Assembly (NCBI GenBank): GCA_963778225.1
Contig: CAVZTR010000006.1
Coordinates: forward strand, 124,001 to 188,000
Direction: 5' to 3'
DNA length: 64,000 nucleotides
DNA from: JAGVSR01 sp963778225
GTDB lineage: Bacteria > Pseudomonadota > Alphaproteobacteria > Rhizobiales > Hyphomicrobiaceae
Shown here one piece after another: positions 53,858 to 61,894 of the stretch (positions within the stretch are counted from its first letter, which is position 1; the number at the start of each line of letters is the position of its first letter). The position numbers were made by a program, and so were the translations under genes. A model generated the notes under the pieces. It made no database searches, was not told where the DNA came from, and worked only from the letters and a program-made list of their open reading frames with translations.

Positions 53858-54679
53858 ATGACCATTTTCGCCATCCCATTCCCCGACATCGATCCGGTCG
53901 CCTTCTCGATCGGACCGGTCAGCATCAAGTGGTATGGCCTGTCGTACATGGCTGGCCTTCTGCTCGCCTGGCAGTACGTCCGCTTGCTTTTGCAGAACAA
54001 TCGCCTCTGGGCCGCAAACCGCCCACCCATGACCGTCGATCGCGCCGACGATTTGCTCATCTACGCCGCACTCGCCATCATCATCGGCGGCCGCCTCGGG
54101 CAGGTCCTGCTCTACGATCCGGGATTTTATTTCGCCAATCCGCTGGAGATCTTCAAGGTCTGGAAGGGCGGCATGTCGTTCCACGGAGCCCTCATCGGCT
54201 CCGCACTCGTGCTGATCTACTTTGCGCGCACGTTCTCCGTTTCGGCATGGTCTGTCATGGATCTCGCTGCTGCGGCCAGCACGTTCGGACTCTTCCTGGG
54301 CCGCATTGCAAACTTCATCAACTCGGAACACTGGGGCCGCACGACGGACGCCGCCATCGGCGTGATCTTCCCCAACGGCGGACCCTTGCCCCGCCATCCG
54401 AGCCAACTTTATGAGGCAGTGCTCGAAGGCTTGGTCATGTTCGTGATCCTGCGCCTGCTGACCCACACGTTCGATGGCCTGAAGCGTCCCGGTTTGGTCG
54501 CCGGCACATGGCTCGTCTGGTACGCGATCGCGCGCGGCATCTGCGAGATCTTCCGCGAACCGGAAAGCGTGCATGCCCTCAACCTCGGCCCATTCACAGC
54601 CGGCCAGTTCTATTCGCTCCCGATGCTTCTCCTCGGGGTCTATTTCATCTGGCGCGCCCGTTCGGGCGCTACGGCCTGA
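53858..54679 (+). CDS. lgt: Prolipoprotein diacylglyceryl transferase
   Basis: A 273-residue membrane enzyme attaching diacylglycerol to the lipobox Cys of lipoproteins, including, by inference, the extensin-like lipoprotein in this window. About seven helices; family motifs are IKWYGLSYMAGLL near 23-35, GGRLGQVLLYDP, KVWKGGMSFHGALIG (essential His), LGRIANFINSEHWGR (signature) and HPSQLYEAVLEG near 180-191. It starts the lgt-methyltransferase pair, 24 bp apart. Confidence 0.96.
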   Translation: MTIFAIPFPDIDPVAFSIGPVSIKWYGLSYMAGLLLAWQYVRLLLQNNRLWAANRPPMTVDRADDLLIYAALAIIIGGRLGQVLLYDPGFYFANPLEIFKVWKGGMSFHGALIGSALVLIYFARTFSVSAWSVMDLAAAASTFGLFLGRIANFINSEHWGRTTDAAIGVIFPNGGPLPRHPSQLYEAVLEGLVMFVILRLLTHTFDGLKRPGLVAGTWLVWYAIARGICEIFREPESVHALNLGPFTAGQFYSLPMLLLGVYFIWRARSGATA

Positions 54680-54703
54680 CGCTCAAAGTCCTGATCCCTG
54701 AAC

Positions 54704-55645
54704 ATGCGTATCGAGTACCACCGCACCCTCATTGCCGACAAAGCCCGCAACGAAGCCCTCTTCGCGGCCCTCGAACGCGTGATCGTCAAAGGCAAGACTG
54801 TGGTCGCCGACATCGGCGCAGGCTCGGGGCTCCTAGGCCTCATGGCCTCCAAACTTGGCGCCAAGGAAGTCCATCTCTATGAGGCGTCCGAGGAAGTCGC
54901 AGCCGTCGCAGCCGGCGTCTTAAAGCAGAACCGCGCCCGCAACTGCCATCTCTACCCCTGCCGCTCCACCGACATGATCGACGCGCCGCAGGTAGACGTC
55001 ATTATCTCCGAAACGCTTGGCAACTACGCGCTCGAGGAAAACATTCTCGAAACGCTGGCCGACGCGCTCGAACGCATGTTGAAACCGGGCGGCACCGTCA
55101 TCCCCGCGCGCATCCGGCAGTTCGCCTGCCCCGTCACATCGCCCCGTCTCGCCCGCGAAATGGACGCCTGGCGCGATGTCGGCCACGGCCTCGATCTTGA
55201 GCCCGCTCGCACCATGAGCGTCAACAACGTCTATGTCCGCTCGATCGAACCCGCCGAACTTCTCGACGAAGGCCGCGCCGCAAAGATGTGGGACGACATC
55301 GACCTCACGAAACCGCAGAAGGGCACCCGAAAGGGAGAGATGACGTGGACGCTTGAGCGCGACACGTGGGTCTATGGTTTCGCTTATTGGTGGACCGCCG
55401 GCCTCGGCGGCGACCTTGAAATCTCAACCGCGCCCGATGCGCCCCGCACCCACTGGGAGCAGCTCTACTTTCCCTTGGACGAACCTATCCCCGCCAAAGC
55501 CGGCGAACGGATCCTGCTCTCACTGCGCTCGCGGTCGTCGGAAGAAACCGGCACCCATCTTGCCTGGACCGCCGTCCACAGCGACGCCGCCGGCAAATCC
55601 TTGAGCCGCCAGGCCATGGACCTCGACAAAGGCTGGATCTCTTAA
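54704..55645 (+). CDS. PRMT-like class I SAM-dependent methyltransferase
   Basis: A 313-residue methyltransferase. The SAM-binding core shows VVADIGAGSGLLGLMASKLGAKEVHLYEASE near 33-63. The sequence then follows the protein arginine methyltransferase pattern: a double-E-type loop VIISETLGNYALEENILE near 100-117, and a THW-loop-like THWEQLYFPLDEP near 258-270 in a C-terminal beta-barrel part. The substrate is not known; bacterial PRMT-like proteins are uncommon and often misannotated as ribosomal L11 methyltransferases. It is probably co-transcribed with lgt. Confidence 0.8.
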   Translation: MRIEYHRTLIADKARNEALFAALERVIVKGKTVVADIGAGSGLLGLMASKLGAKEVHLYEASEEVAAVAAGVLKQNRARNCHLYPCRSTDMIDAPQVDVIISETLGNYALEENILETLADALERMLKPGGTVIPARIRQFACPVTSPRLAREMDAWRDVGHGLDLEPARTMSVNNVYVRSIEPAELLDEGRAAKMWDDIDLTKPQKGTRKGEMTWTLERDTWVYGFAYWWTAGLGGDLEISTAPDAPRTHWEQLYFPLDEPIPAKAGERILLSLRSRSSEETGTHLAWTAVHSDAAGKSLSRQAMDLDKGWIS

Positions 55646-55647
55646 AC

Positions 55648-56334
55648 TCAGACTTTCTGCGCCCCCAGCGCCCGCTCGATCCCGTCAAGGAACGAGCCCA
55701 GCAAAATCTCGAACACCCGATCCCGCTCGTCGTTGGCAAACACCGGTCCCAATTTGCGCGTCACAGGAAAGAGGCGGGGATCAAGCGCTTCGATCTCCGC
55801 CATTTCTTCCGGCGTACATGGGTTCAGCATACCGCCGACTTCCACCACGCCGAACCCGATCGCCAGTGTGAACAGCGCCATGCCGTAATCAGCCGCGTCT
55901 TCTTCGTTGAAACCGGCGTCCAGCAGCGCGGCATAGACGATCTCGCCCAACTCAAAGTCAGCCGGTCCACTGGTTTGGTAGCGCGAGACAATGTTGAAGG
56001 CCTTCGGATACTTCACTGCCAGCCCGCGATAGCGCTGCGCTACTTCCAGAAGGATCTCGCGCCATGGTCCTTTTGGTCGCTCGATGTCGAGCGTGGCGAC
56101 CATGGCATCCGCCACCGCTCGCATCAGCCCTTCGCGCGACTTGAAGTGATGCAGGATCGTCATGCCATCGACGCCGACCACGGTCGCAAGCTTGCGCACG
56201 GAGAAATTCTGCTCCCCTTCAGCCGCCAGCATCTCGAGCGCCGCCTCCACCAGATCCTGGCGGCGGATACCCCGGCGACCCCGGCGGCCTTTCTCGTGTT
56301 CGTCCTGCAACAGGAATTCCTTCACCGTAGCCAA
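55648..56334 (-). CDS. TetR/AcrR-family regulator next to the small-peptide cassette
   Basis: A 228-residue regulator with an N-terminal helix-turn-helix (about 25-70: QDLVEAALEMLAAEGEQNFSVRKLATVVGVDGMTILHHFKSREGL) and a helical ligand domain ending in a TetR_C-like VFEILLGSFLDGIE. The start is uncertain: the frame opens with TTG at 56334, and GTG at 56325 is possible. The palindrome CTACACTGTAG begins only 6 bp before the TTG. It is divergent from the 34-residue peptide gene and its exporter, so it is the probable regulator of both and of itself (inference). Confidence 0.85.
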   Translation of the reverse strand: MATVKEFLLQDEHEKGRRGRRGIRRQDLVEAALEMLAAEGEQNFSVRKLATVVGVDGMTILHHFKSREGLMRAVADAMVATLDIERPKGPWREILLEVAQRYRGLAVKYPKAFNIVSRYQTSGPADFELGEIVYAALLDAGFNEEDAADYGMALFTLAIGFGVVEVGGMLNPCTPEEMAEIEALDPRLFPVTRKLGPVFANDERDRVFEILLGSFLDGIERALGAQKV

Positions 56335-56340
56335 TATTTT

Positions 56341-56392
56341 CTACACTGTAGCCTTGACTTCTGCGCCGCAGAATATATATTCGTCGGTGTAG
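56341..56392 (+). promoter_or_regulatory. Peptide promoter overlaid with palindromic operators
   Basis: TTGACT (56354-56359) and TATATT (56376-56381) are 16 bp apart on the + strand. Three perfect palindromes overlap this: CTACACTGTAG (56341-56351), TCTGCGCCGCAGA (56360-56372) in the spacer, and GAATATATATTC (56371-56382) over the -10. A half-site TGTAG recurs at 56388-56392. The region separates a TetR gene from the peptide gene, so these are likely TetR operators. Confidence 0.65.
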
Positions 56393-56473
56393 AGCTTAGC
56401 GCCGATCCTTCATTCGACGCAAGTCTCAAAGAAAAGGCTCGAAAAAACAGAGCCTCAGCCAAGGACACGTATT

Positions 56474-56578
56474 ATGAGCAGCATGAACCAGATCACCACC
56501 TCGACCCAGCCCCTCAACCTCGGCGGCTTCTTCGACAGCTTCGTTCGCCAGATCGGCGGCGTCATCAACGGCCGTTAA
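56474..56578 (+). CDS. 34-residue peptide of unknown family
   Basis: A short gene with a good ribosome site (AAGGA, 8 bp upstream) behind a strong promoter. The peptide starts MSSMNQITTSTQPLNLGG (polar, Thr/Gln-rich) and ends FFDSFVRQIGGVINGR (amphipathic, Gly-rich, ending Gly-Arg). It has no Cys, no signal peptide and almost no net charge. The LGG at 16-18 recalls a double-glycine leader boundary, but no C39 peptidase transporter is near. It is followed after 67 bp by an MFS exporter, with a bulged hairpin element between. It could be an exported signal or toxin peptide, or a small regulator of the transporter; I do not know which. Confidence 0.6.
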   Translation: MSSMNQITTSTQPLNLGGFFDSFVRQIGGVINGR

Positions 56579-56584
56579 TACCTC

Positions 56585-56625
56585 GCACGTGGCGGCCGGC
56601 TCCACGGAGTGGAGTCGCCACGTGC
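56585..56625 (+). repeat. Bulged hairpin element between peptide and exporter, copy 9
   Basis: Perfect 10-bp outer stem GCACGTGGCG / CGCCACGTGC (56585-56594 and 56616-56625); left bulge GCCGG; perfect inner stem CTCCAC / GTGGAG; loop GGA; right bulge T. It lies 6 bp after the peptide stop and 20 bp before the MFS start, so it could set the peptide-to-exporter ratio. Confidence 0.88.
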
Positions 56626-56645
56626 CATCACAATGGAGCGAGCGC

Positions 56646-57821
56646 ATGCCGCCCGAAGATCAGAGCGGCGGCGCTCCCTTCGCCTTGTATCGAACGATCT
56701 TCCCGCTCTCCGTTTCCGCAGCTCTCTCCGAAACACCCGGCTGGCTGGCAACGGCACTCGTTGGCCTAGCTCTTGTCGCCGATGGCTATTCGACCGCGGT
56801 CGCCGGCACAATCGCGAGCCTTCCCGCCGCCGGCGTGATCGCAATGTCGACGATCTTGCCGGGCATCGCTCGTCGCTTCGGCGTGGTCCCCGTTTTCTAT
56901 TCCGCTTCGGGCTTACTCGTCACGTCACTCTTGCTGCTCGTCGCCGCCGCCAACGACGGCGCCCTCTGGCTCTGGTGCCTGGGCTCTTTTGGTGTCGGGC
57001 TCGGAGCGTCAATGCGATGGGTCTTGTCCGACGGCTTCGTCAATCACATCGCCATAAGCGGCCAGCGCGGACGGCTTCTTGCCTTCCATGAATCGATCCG
57101 CTCCTGCGCGCTCGGCCTCGGACCGCTCATCGCATCCTTCACGACTGAGAATCCGGCCACCGGTTTCAAGATCGGTATCGCCGCCACCGTCGTTGGCGCC
57201 GTGCTTACGGTTGGGATGCATCTGCCGCAGGTGAAGACCGGCCGCGCCCGTCTTTCCGATCTCATCACTGGATTGCGCCTGGCACCGTTCGCGTTTGCCG
57301 TTGCTTTCCTCGGCGGCGTCCTGGAAGGCGTGGCCGCCGCCGCCGTGCCGCTCTATGCGGTGGCACTCGGCGTTGGAGCAGCCGCCGGAGCGCTACTTGC
57401 TGCTCTATCCGGCTTCGGCAACATTCTCGGCCAGTTGCCCTTCGGCGCCTATGCCGACCTGAACGGTTCGCGCCCTGCCATCCGCGGCGCACTGATCCTG
57501 TCCATGTTGGCGCTTGCCCTCCTTCATGCGGTGATGTCGGTGCCGATTGCGTCTTACGCGGTGATCGTCTGCTTTGGGGCTGCCGCCGGCGCGCTCTACA
57601 CGCTCTCTGTCATGGAGGCCTCGACCACCGCCTCGCATGATGTCGGCATGCTTTCAATTCTCGCCACGATCGCCATCGTCTACACCTTGGGCGATCTCGT
57701 AGGTCCCATCATCGGCGGCATCGCCTTGGATATTGCACCGCCCCTTGCCATGCCGGCGGTTTTTGTCGCGGCCTGTGCCATCACGCTGTTCTTTGCAAGG
57801 AAGGGCCGCGGCAACGGATAG
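56646..57821 (+). CDS. MFS transporter
   Basis: A 391-residue major facilitator with about 12 membrane helices. The first half has LPGIARRFGVVPVFYSASGL (loop 2-3 region) and MRWVLSDGFVNHIAISGQRGRLLAFHESIRSCALGLGPLIASFT; the second half has GQLPFGAYADLNGSRP, a loop 8-9 copy of motif A. It resembles the YcaD-like sugar/drug exporter group, but the substrate is unknown. The ATG at 56646 has GGAG 7 bp upstream. Its place behind the TetR-controlled peptide suggests joint expression. Confidence 0.87.
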   Translation: MPPEDQSGGAPFALYRTIFPLSVSAALSETPGWLATALVGLALVADGYSTAVAGTIASLPAAGVIAMSTILPGIARRFGVVPVFYSASGLLVTSLLLLVAAANDGALWLWCLGSFGVGLGASMRWVLSDGFVNHIAISGQRGRLLAFHESIRSCALGLGPLIASFTTENPATGFKIGIAATVVGAVLTVGMHLPQVKTGRARLSDLITGLRLAPFAFAVAFLGGVLEGVAAAAVPLYAVALGVGAAAGALLAALSGFGNILGQLPFGAYADLNGSRPAIRGALILSMLALALLHAVMSVPIASYAVIVCFGAAAGALYTLSVMEASTTASHDVGMLSILATIAIVYTLGDLVGPIIGGIALDIAPPLAMPAVFVAACAITLFFARKGRGNG

Positions 57822-57831
57822 CCGGGGGACG

Positions 57832-58290
57832 TCAGGCCTTGTTCTCCCAGCGCCCCTCGGGCGACTGCTTCCAGTAGCTCACCTTGCAGCCGGCCGCCTT
57901 CGCCGCACTCCACTGCTTCCGTGCGTGCGCCCGCGCGCCCTCGTCGTTGCCATCGAAGAGGAACACGAGCCGCGCATGCGTGTCGAAATCCGGAGCGTCC
58001 GCCCCGTCGACCAGAAAGCGCACACCAGCCCCGTTCGGCGTCACCGGCTCCAGCGTCAGGAAAATCGGCTGCTCATCGGCGGAACCATCCTTCGCGGTGC
58101 CATGCGCGAGAAAGCTCTCGTCGCTGTAGGTCCACAGCGTTGCATCCAGCGCTTCCAGCCGTTCGGAACTCCCCGCCTGCACCACCGCACGCCAGCCGCG
58201 TTGCAGCGTCTTTTCGAGAAGCCCCGGCAGCACGCGATCGAGCGGCTGCCGCTCGAGGTGGTAAAACATGACTTCCGATTTTTCAGCCAT
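57832..58290 (-). CDS. holC: DNA polymerase III chi subunit
   Basis: A 152-residue HolC protein, the chi subunit that links the clamp loader to SSB. Motifs are VMFYHLERQPLDRVLPGLLEKTLQRGWRAVVQAGSSERLEALDATLWTYSDESFLAHG near 8-65 and RLVFLFDGNDEGARAHARKQW near 112-132, ending YWKQSPEGRWENKA. Length is normal. It converges with the MFS gene, 10 bp apart. Confidence 0.92.
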   Translation of the reverse strand: MAEKSEVMFYHLERQPLDRVLPGLLEKTLQRGWRAVVQAGSSERLEALDATLWTYSDESFLAHGTAKDGSADEQPIFLTLEPVTPNGAGVRFLVDGADAPDFDTHARLVFLFDGNDEGARAHARKQWSAAKAAGCKVSYWKQSPEGRWENKA

Positions 58291-58596
58291 CGCGCATCAC
58301 ATCCGCCAGCACCACTGCGTGTTCACGAACGGTTTAGCACGCGCTCGGATATCGCAAAACAAACCCGTATGCGCTTGAGCGGAAGGTCTTGAACTGCATG
58401 GCAACCGACACTAATTGTAGCGGTCCGGTGCGGCGCCTTAAGTGGTGACGCCTGTGTGGGCGGTGAGACGGCAGCCTCTCTAGGGTTCGCTGCATGTCTC
58501 CCGCCCACTGTGATTCTGGACCACATAATGTGGCTCAAAGAAAACGCCCCCGGCGAACCGGAGGCGTATGCATTTCTGAAGCGGCCAACAAACTGA
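58291..58596. other. Gap between holC and the small Cys protein gene
   Basis: About 305 bp without a gene. It holds a bulged hairpin (GTGGGCGG-T-GAGAC at 58456-58469 with GTCTC-CCGCCCAC at 58496-58508, 26-nt loop) and the terminator of the next gene (58545-58566). The large hairpin could belong to the holC promoter region or to a small RNA; I cannot tell. Confidence 0.5.
58545..58566 (-). terminator. Rho-independent terminator of the small Cys protein gene
   Basis: On the minus strand CGCCTCCGG pairs with CCGGGGGCG (one C-A mismatch, loop TTCG), followed by TTTTCTTT. It lies 30 bp past the stop of the next gene. Confidence 0.75.
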
Positions 58597-58848
58597 TCAG
58601 CGACGTGGGCGTCGGATTTCACCCGCGTCAGCGAGCGCATCGATGCACCCGACGGACAGACGTTTGCCGACCTGACGCATGCACTGCCGTGCCTTGGCCG
58701 ACTCCGGAGGATAGCTCGGGCAGAAGCGCCGGTAGTCGGCGCCACATGCCTCGCGCACTTTCCCCGATACGGCGTGCGCCGGCACGGCCGCAATCAGTGC
58801 GCATCCCGCTGTCAGCAAGATTGCGCCAAAGCTTTTCACTTTGATCAT
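58597..58848 (-). CDS. Small secreted protein with conserved Cys spacing
   Basis: An 83-residue protein with a signal peptide (MIKVKSFGAILLTAGCALIA, cleavage after HA near 26) and a mature part with four Cys: EACGADYRRFCPS, RQCMRQ and VGCIDA. The C-G-A-D-x3-F-C pattern followed by CMRQVGKRLSxGC resembles the cysteine-rich repeat of eukaryotic GLG1-like proteins, also seen in small proteobacterial secreted proteins (DxxxxC...C..P). Function unknown. It has its own terminator. Start at 58848 is chosen for the signal peptide and AAGGG site. Confidence 0.72.
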   Translation of the reverse strand: MIKVKSFGAILLTAGCALIAAVPAHAVSGKVREACGADYRRFCPSYPPESAKARQCMRQVGKRLSVGCIDALADAGEIRRPRR

Positions 58849-58989
58849 CTGAGCACCCTTTCGTTTCTCTACGTCCGTTGGACGTCCGTCTCTATCGTTT
58901 CGTTCCCGGCCTGACGCCAAAATAGCGGCGTCCAGCGGTCTGCACCAGCACCGGCTCGATGCTGCCTTTTCAGCGCCTAAGCCGCACTC

Positions 58990-60474
58990 TCACCTGATGC
59001 GGCGACCCGTTTTCTCGTAGGGATTCTCACTCTTCCTGAGGTTGAAGCGGATCGGCACCCCCGGCAGTCCGAACGTGTCTCGCAGGCTATTGGTGAGGTA
59101 TTTGAGGTAAGATTTGGGCATCTCGTCCGCCTTCTGGCAGAACGCGACGAACGTCGGCGGCCGCGTGGAAGGCTGCGTCACGTACCTGATCTTGATCCGC
59201 CGTCCGGCCGAGGCCGGAGGAGCGTGCCGGGCCAGCGCTTCCGCCAGCCAGCGATTGAGATCGGAAGTCGAAACCCTCTTGTTCCAGATCTCCGCCGCTT
59301 TGAAGATCGCCATCATGAGTTTGTCCATGCCGCTCTCACCCAGAGCCGACACCGGCACCACCGCGACGCCCGACACCTGCGTCAGTGAGTTGTCCACGAT
59401 CTCGCGGATCTCCTTGAGCCGCTTCTGCTTGTTTTCGACGAGGTCCCACTTGTTGACAGCGATGACGAAGGCGCGGCCCTCGCTCGTCGCCAAGTCGCCG
59501 ATCGTCAAATCTTGATGTTCGAGCGGACGCTCCGCGTCCACGAGGAGCACCACGACTTCCGCAAAACGGATCGCCCGCACCGCATCCGAGGCGGAGAGCT
59601 TCTCAGCCAGCTCCGTGATCTTCGCCTTCCGCCGCAGCCCTGCCGTATCGAACAGCCGGACGGTCCGCCCCTTCCAATCGAAATCGGTGGAGACGGAATC
59701 CCGCGTCAGGCCAGGCTCCGGGCCAGTGATCATCCGGTCTTCGCCGAGCAGCGCATTGACCAGCGTCGACTTGCCCGCATTCGGCCGTCCGACGATGGCG
59801 ACGCGCAGGGGACGGTTGGCGCGGAAAGTTTCCTCGTCCTCGGGCGGCGCCTCTTCGTCCAGTTCCGCATGCGGATCCTTCTGCCGGATGATCGGCTTCA
59901 GACCCAATGCATTGAGCACGTCGATCATCAAGTCGCCGAGACCTTCGCCGTGCTCGGCAGAAATCGCAACAGGATCGCCAAGCCCGAGTTTGAAGGCCTC
60001 ATAGAAGCCGGCAGCCGAGGATCGAGCCTCGCTCTTATTGGCGACCAGTACGACGGTCTTGCCTGACTGACGCACGATGCGCCCGAACGCTTCATCCGCC
60101 GGGGTCACCCCATCGCGGGCGTCGATGACAAACAGCACGAGATCCGCCAACTCGATGGCAGCGATCGTCTGCTGCCGCATCCGATCGGCAATCGATCCGC
60201 GCGTCGCCTCCTCCAGACCTGCCGTGTCCGTGATGCGCAGCACATGCCCTTCGAAATTCGCTTCACCGTCGCGCCGATCGCGCGTTAGCCCCGGCAAATC
60301 GGACACGAGCGCGGCACGGGTGTGCGTCAGCCGGTTGAACAGCGTCGACTTGCCAACGTTCGGTCGCCCCACGATCGCAACCACCGGCAAGCGGACGCCA
60401 GGAGCAGCGACCGGCTCAGATGATGGTGCAGGCGATGAGGACGCCGGCTTGGAAGACGCCTTACGAGGGGACAT
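58990..60474 (-). CDS. der: Ribosome-assembly GTPase Der (EngA)
   Basis: A 494-residue protein with two tandem GTPase domains and a C-terminal KH-like domain; it acts in 50S assembly. Domain 1 has GRPNVGKSTLFNRL, DLPGLTRD, DTAGLEE and NKSE; domain 2 has GRPNAGKSTLVNALL, DTAGLRRKAKI and NKWDLVE. The KH part ends GLPGVPIRFNLRKSENPYEKTGRRI. A 24-residue Ser/Pro-rich N-terminal extension is not in the E. coli protein. The gene stands alone and is divergent from rlmJ. Confidence 0.96.
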   Translation of the reverse strand: MSPRKASSKPASSSPAPSSEPVAAPGVRLPVVAIVGRPNVGKSTLFNRLTHTRAALVSDLPGLTRDRRDGEANFEGHVLRITDTAGLEEATRGSIADRMRQQTIAAIELADLVLFVIDARDGVTPADEAFGRIVRQSGKTVVLVANKSEARSSAAGFYEAFKLGLGDPVAISAEHGEGLGDLMIDVLNALGLKPIIRQKDPHAELDEEAPPEDEETFRANRPLRVAIVGRPNAGKSTLVNALLGEDRMITGPEPGLTRDSVSTDFDWKGRTVRLFDTAGLRRKAKITELAEKLSASDAVRAIRFAEVVVLLVDAERPLEHQDLTIGDLATSEGRAFVIAVNKWDLVENKQKRLKEIREIVDNSLTQVSGVAVVPVSALGESGMDKLMMAIFKAAEIWNKRVSTSDLNRWLAEALARHAPPASAGRRIKIRYVTQPSTRPPTFVAFCQKADEMPKSYLKYLTNSLRDTFGLPGVPIRFNLRKSENPYEKTGRRIR

Positions 60475-60620
60475 GATACTGCCGTTGGGGGTTGCTCCGC
60501 CGCTTATGCCCCATTCTTCGTCTCATGCAAGTGCGTGACAGAGGCGCGGCTTTAAGGGCATGAAACCGTAACAGCGGCAAACTCCATGCTCGCGCATCCG
60601 GCGACCTTACATTCAGCACC

Positions 60621-61499
60621 ATGAACTACCGCCACGCCTATCACGCCGGAAACTTCGCCGATGTCCTGAAGCATCTGGTGTTAACTCTGGTCATTGAGCA
60701 CCTGAAGCAGAAGCCGGCGCCGTTTCGCGTCATCGACACCCATGCGGGCGTGGGGCTGTACGATCTGACGGGCCTCCAAGCGGCAAAAACAGGCGAATGG
60801 CAGGGGGGAATAGCCAAACTCCTCGCAGAGCCTCTGCCGGATGACGTGGCCAGCATCCTTGCTCCCTACCTCGCCACGGTCGCGGCCGAAAACCCGGATG
60901 GCAGCCTGACCAGCTATCCCGGCAGCCCCCGCATAGCCCGCCACCTTCTCAGACCCGGAGACGTGCTCGTCGCCAATGAACTGCACCCCGAGGATCATGC
61001 GGAACTGGCACGGCTTTTTGCCCGCGATCGCCAGACGAAGGTCCTCCATATCGACGGCTGGACGGCCTTAAAATCGCTGCTGCCACCGAAAGAGCGGCGC
61101 GCGGTCGTGCTCGTGGACCCGCCTTTCGAAGAGGCCGGCGAACTCGACCGGCTGGTCGCAGGACTGAAGGATGCCCAGCGCCGCTTCGCGACCGGAACAA
61201 TTCTGCTCTGGTACCCGATCAAGGGGCTCGGGCCGGTTGACCGGTTTTATTCGGCGCTCTCGTCCCTTGCGCTGGAAAAAGTGCTCGTCACCGAGCTTTT
61301 CACCCGCGCACCAATCGACCCGAACAGCCTCAACGGCTGCGGCCTCATCATTTTCAACCCGCCCTTTACGCTCGCCGAACGGCTATCCGCCGCATTGCCG
61401 GAACTCACGCGCCGAATGGCGGCGGCGGACGGTGCCTTCCATGTTGTCGATACGCGTTGCCCGCCCCGACGCCCGCGCCCGGCCTTTCCCGCCTCTTAG
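60621..61499 (+). CDS. rlmJ: 23S rRNA (adenine-2030 N6)-methyltransferase
   Basis: A 292-residue enzyme of the RlmJ family. It starts with the family signature MNYRHAYHAGNFADVLKH, then FRVIDTHAGVGLYDL (SAM site), SYPGSPRIARHLLRPGD, and the catalytic DPPFEE in VVLVDPPFEEAGELDRL near 163-179. The last 15 residues (RCPPRRPRPAFPAS) are a non-conserved tail. Confidence 0.95.
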   Translation: MNYRHAYHAGNFADVLKHLVLTLVIEHLKQKPAPFRVIDTHAGVGLYDLTGLQAAKTGEWQGGIAKLLAEPLPDDVASILAPYLATVAAENPDGSLTSYPGSPRIARHLLRPGDVLVANELHPEDHAELARLFARDRQTKVLHIDGWTALKSLLPPKERRAVVLVDPPFEEAGELDRLVAGLKDAQRRFATGTILLWYPIKGLGPVDRFYSALSSLALEKVLVTELFTRAPIDPNSLNGCGLIIFNPPFTLAERLSAALPELTRRMAAADGAFHVVDTRCPPRRPRPAFPAS

Positions 61500-61553
61500 T
61501 TCGCCACGTTAAGCCTGTGACTGCTTAATTTGCCTGCCATCGTGTCATTTGAG

Positions 61554-61565
61554 CCTTGCGCAAGG
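61554..61565. promoter_or_regulatory. 12-bp palindrome upstream of the cold-shock gene
   Basis: CCTTGCGCAAGG is a perfect palindrome about 115 bp before the cold-shock start, followed by the AT-rich AAAAAACTTT. It could be an operator or a hairpin at the transcript start. The gap 61500-61678 also offers the long leader usual for cold-shock genes. Confidence 0.35.
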
Positions 61566-61678
61566 TAAAAAACTTTGATCGCATAGGACATGGCGCCGCA
61601 GCGGGTGAATCGTCGCGGGTACCCAGCGCCAAGGGCATTTTTGAAAGCAGCATAGAAAAGGCAGCGAGAGCGGTGACA

Positions 61679-61894
61679 ATGATGCGTCAGACTGGGACTG
61701 TTAAATTTTTCAACGAACAAAAGGGCTTCGGCTTCATCAAGCCCGACGGCGGCGGCAACGATATTTTTGTCCATATTACCGCGCTCCAGCAGTCAGGCTT
61801 GCAGAACCTGGCCGAGGGCATGCGCATCTCGTTCGAAACCGAACCCGATAAGCGAGGCAAAGGGCCGAAAGCCGTTCAGCTCCGGCCAGAATAG
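61679..61894 (+). CDS. Cold-shock domain protein (CspA family)
   Basis: A 71-residue OB-fold RNA-binding protein. Both RNA-binding motifs are intact: KFFNEQKGFGFIKPDGGG (RNP1) and DIFVHITAL (RNP2). It begins with two consecutive ATG codons at 61679 and 61682; the frame is open upstream but not protein-like. It is monocistronic. Confidence 0.95.
   Translation: MMRQTGTVKFFNEQKGFGFIKPDGGGNDIFVHITALQQSGLQNLAEGMRISFETEPDKRGKGPKAVQLRPE

Noticed and set aside
34399..56625. Bulged hairpins as ordinary rho-independent terminators
   Set aside because: None of the copies has a T-run, three lie inside a coding gene and one lies between co-transcribed genes.
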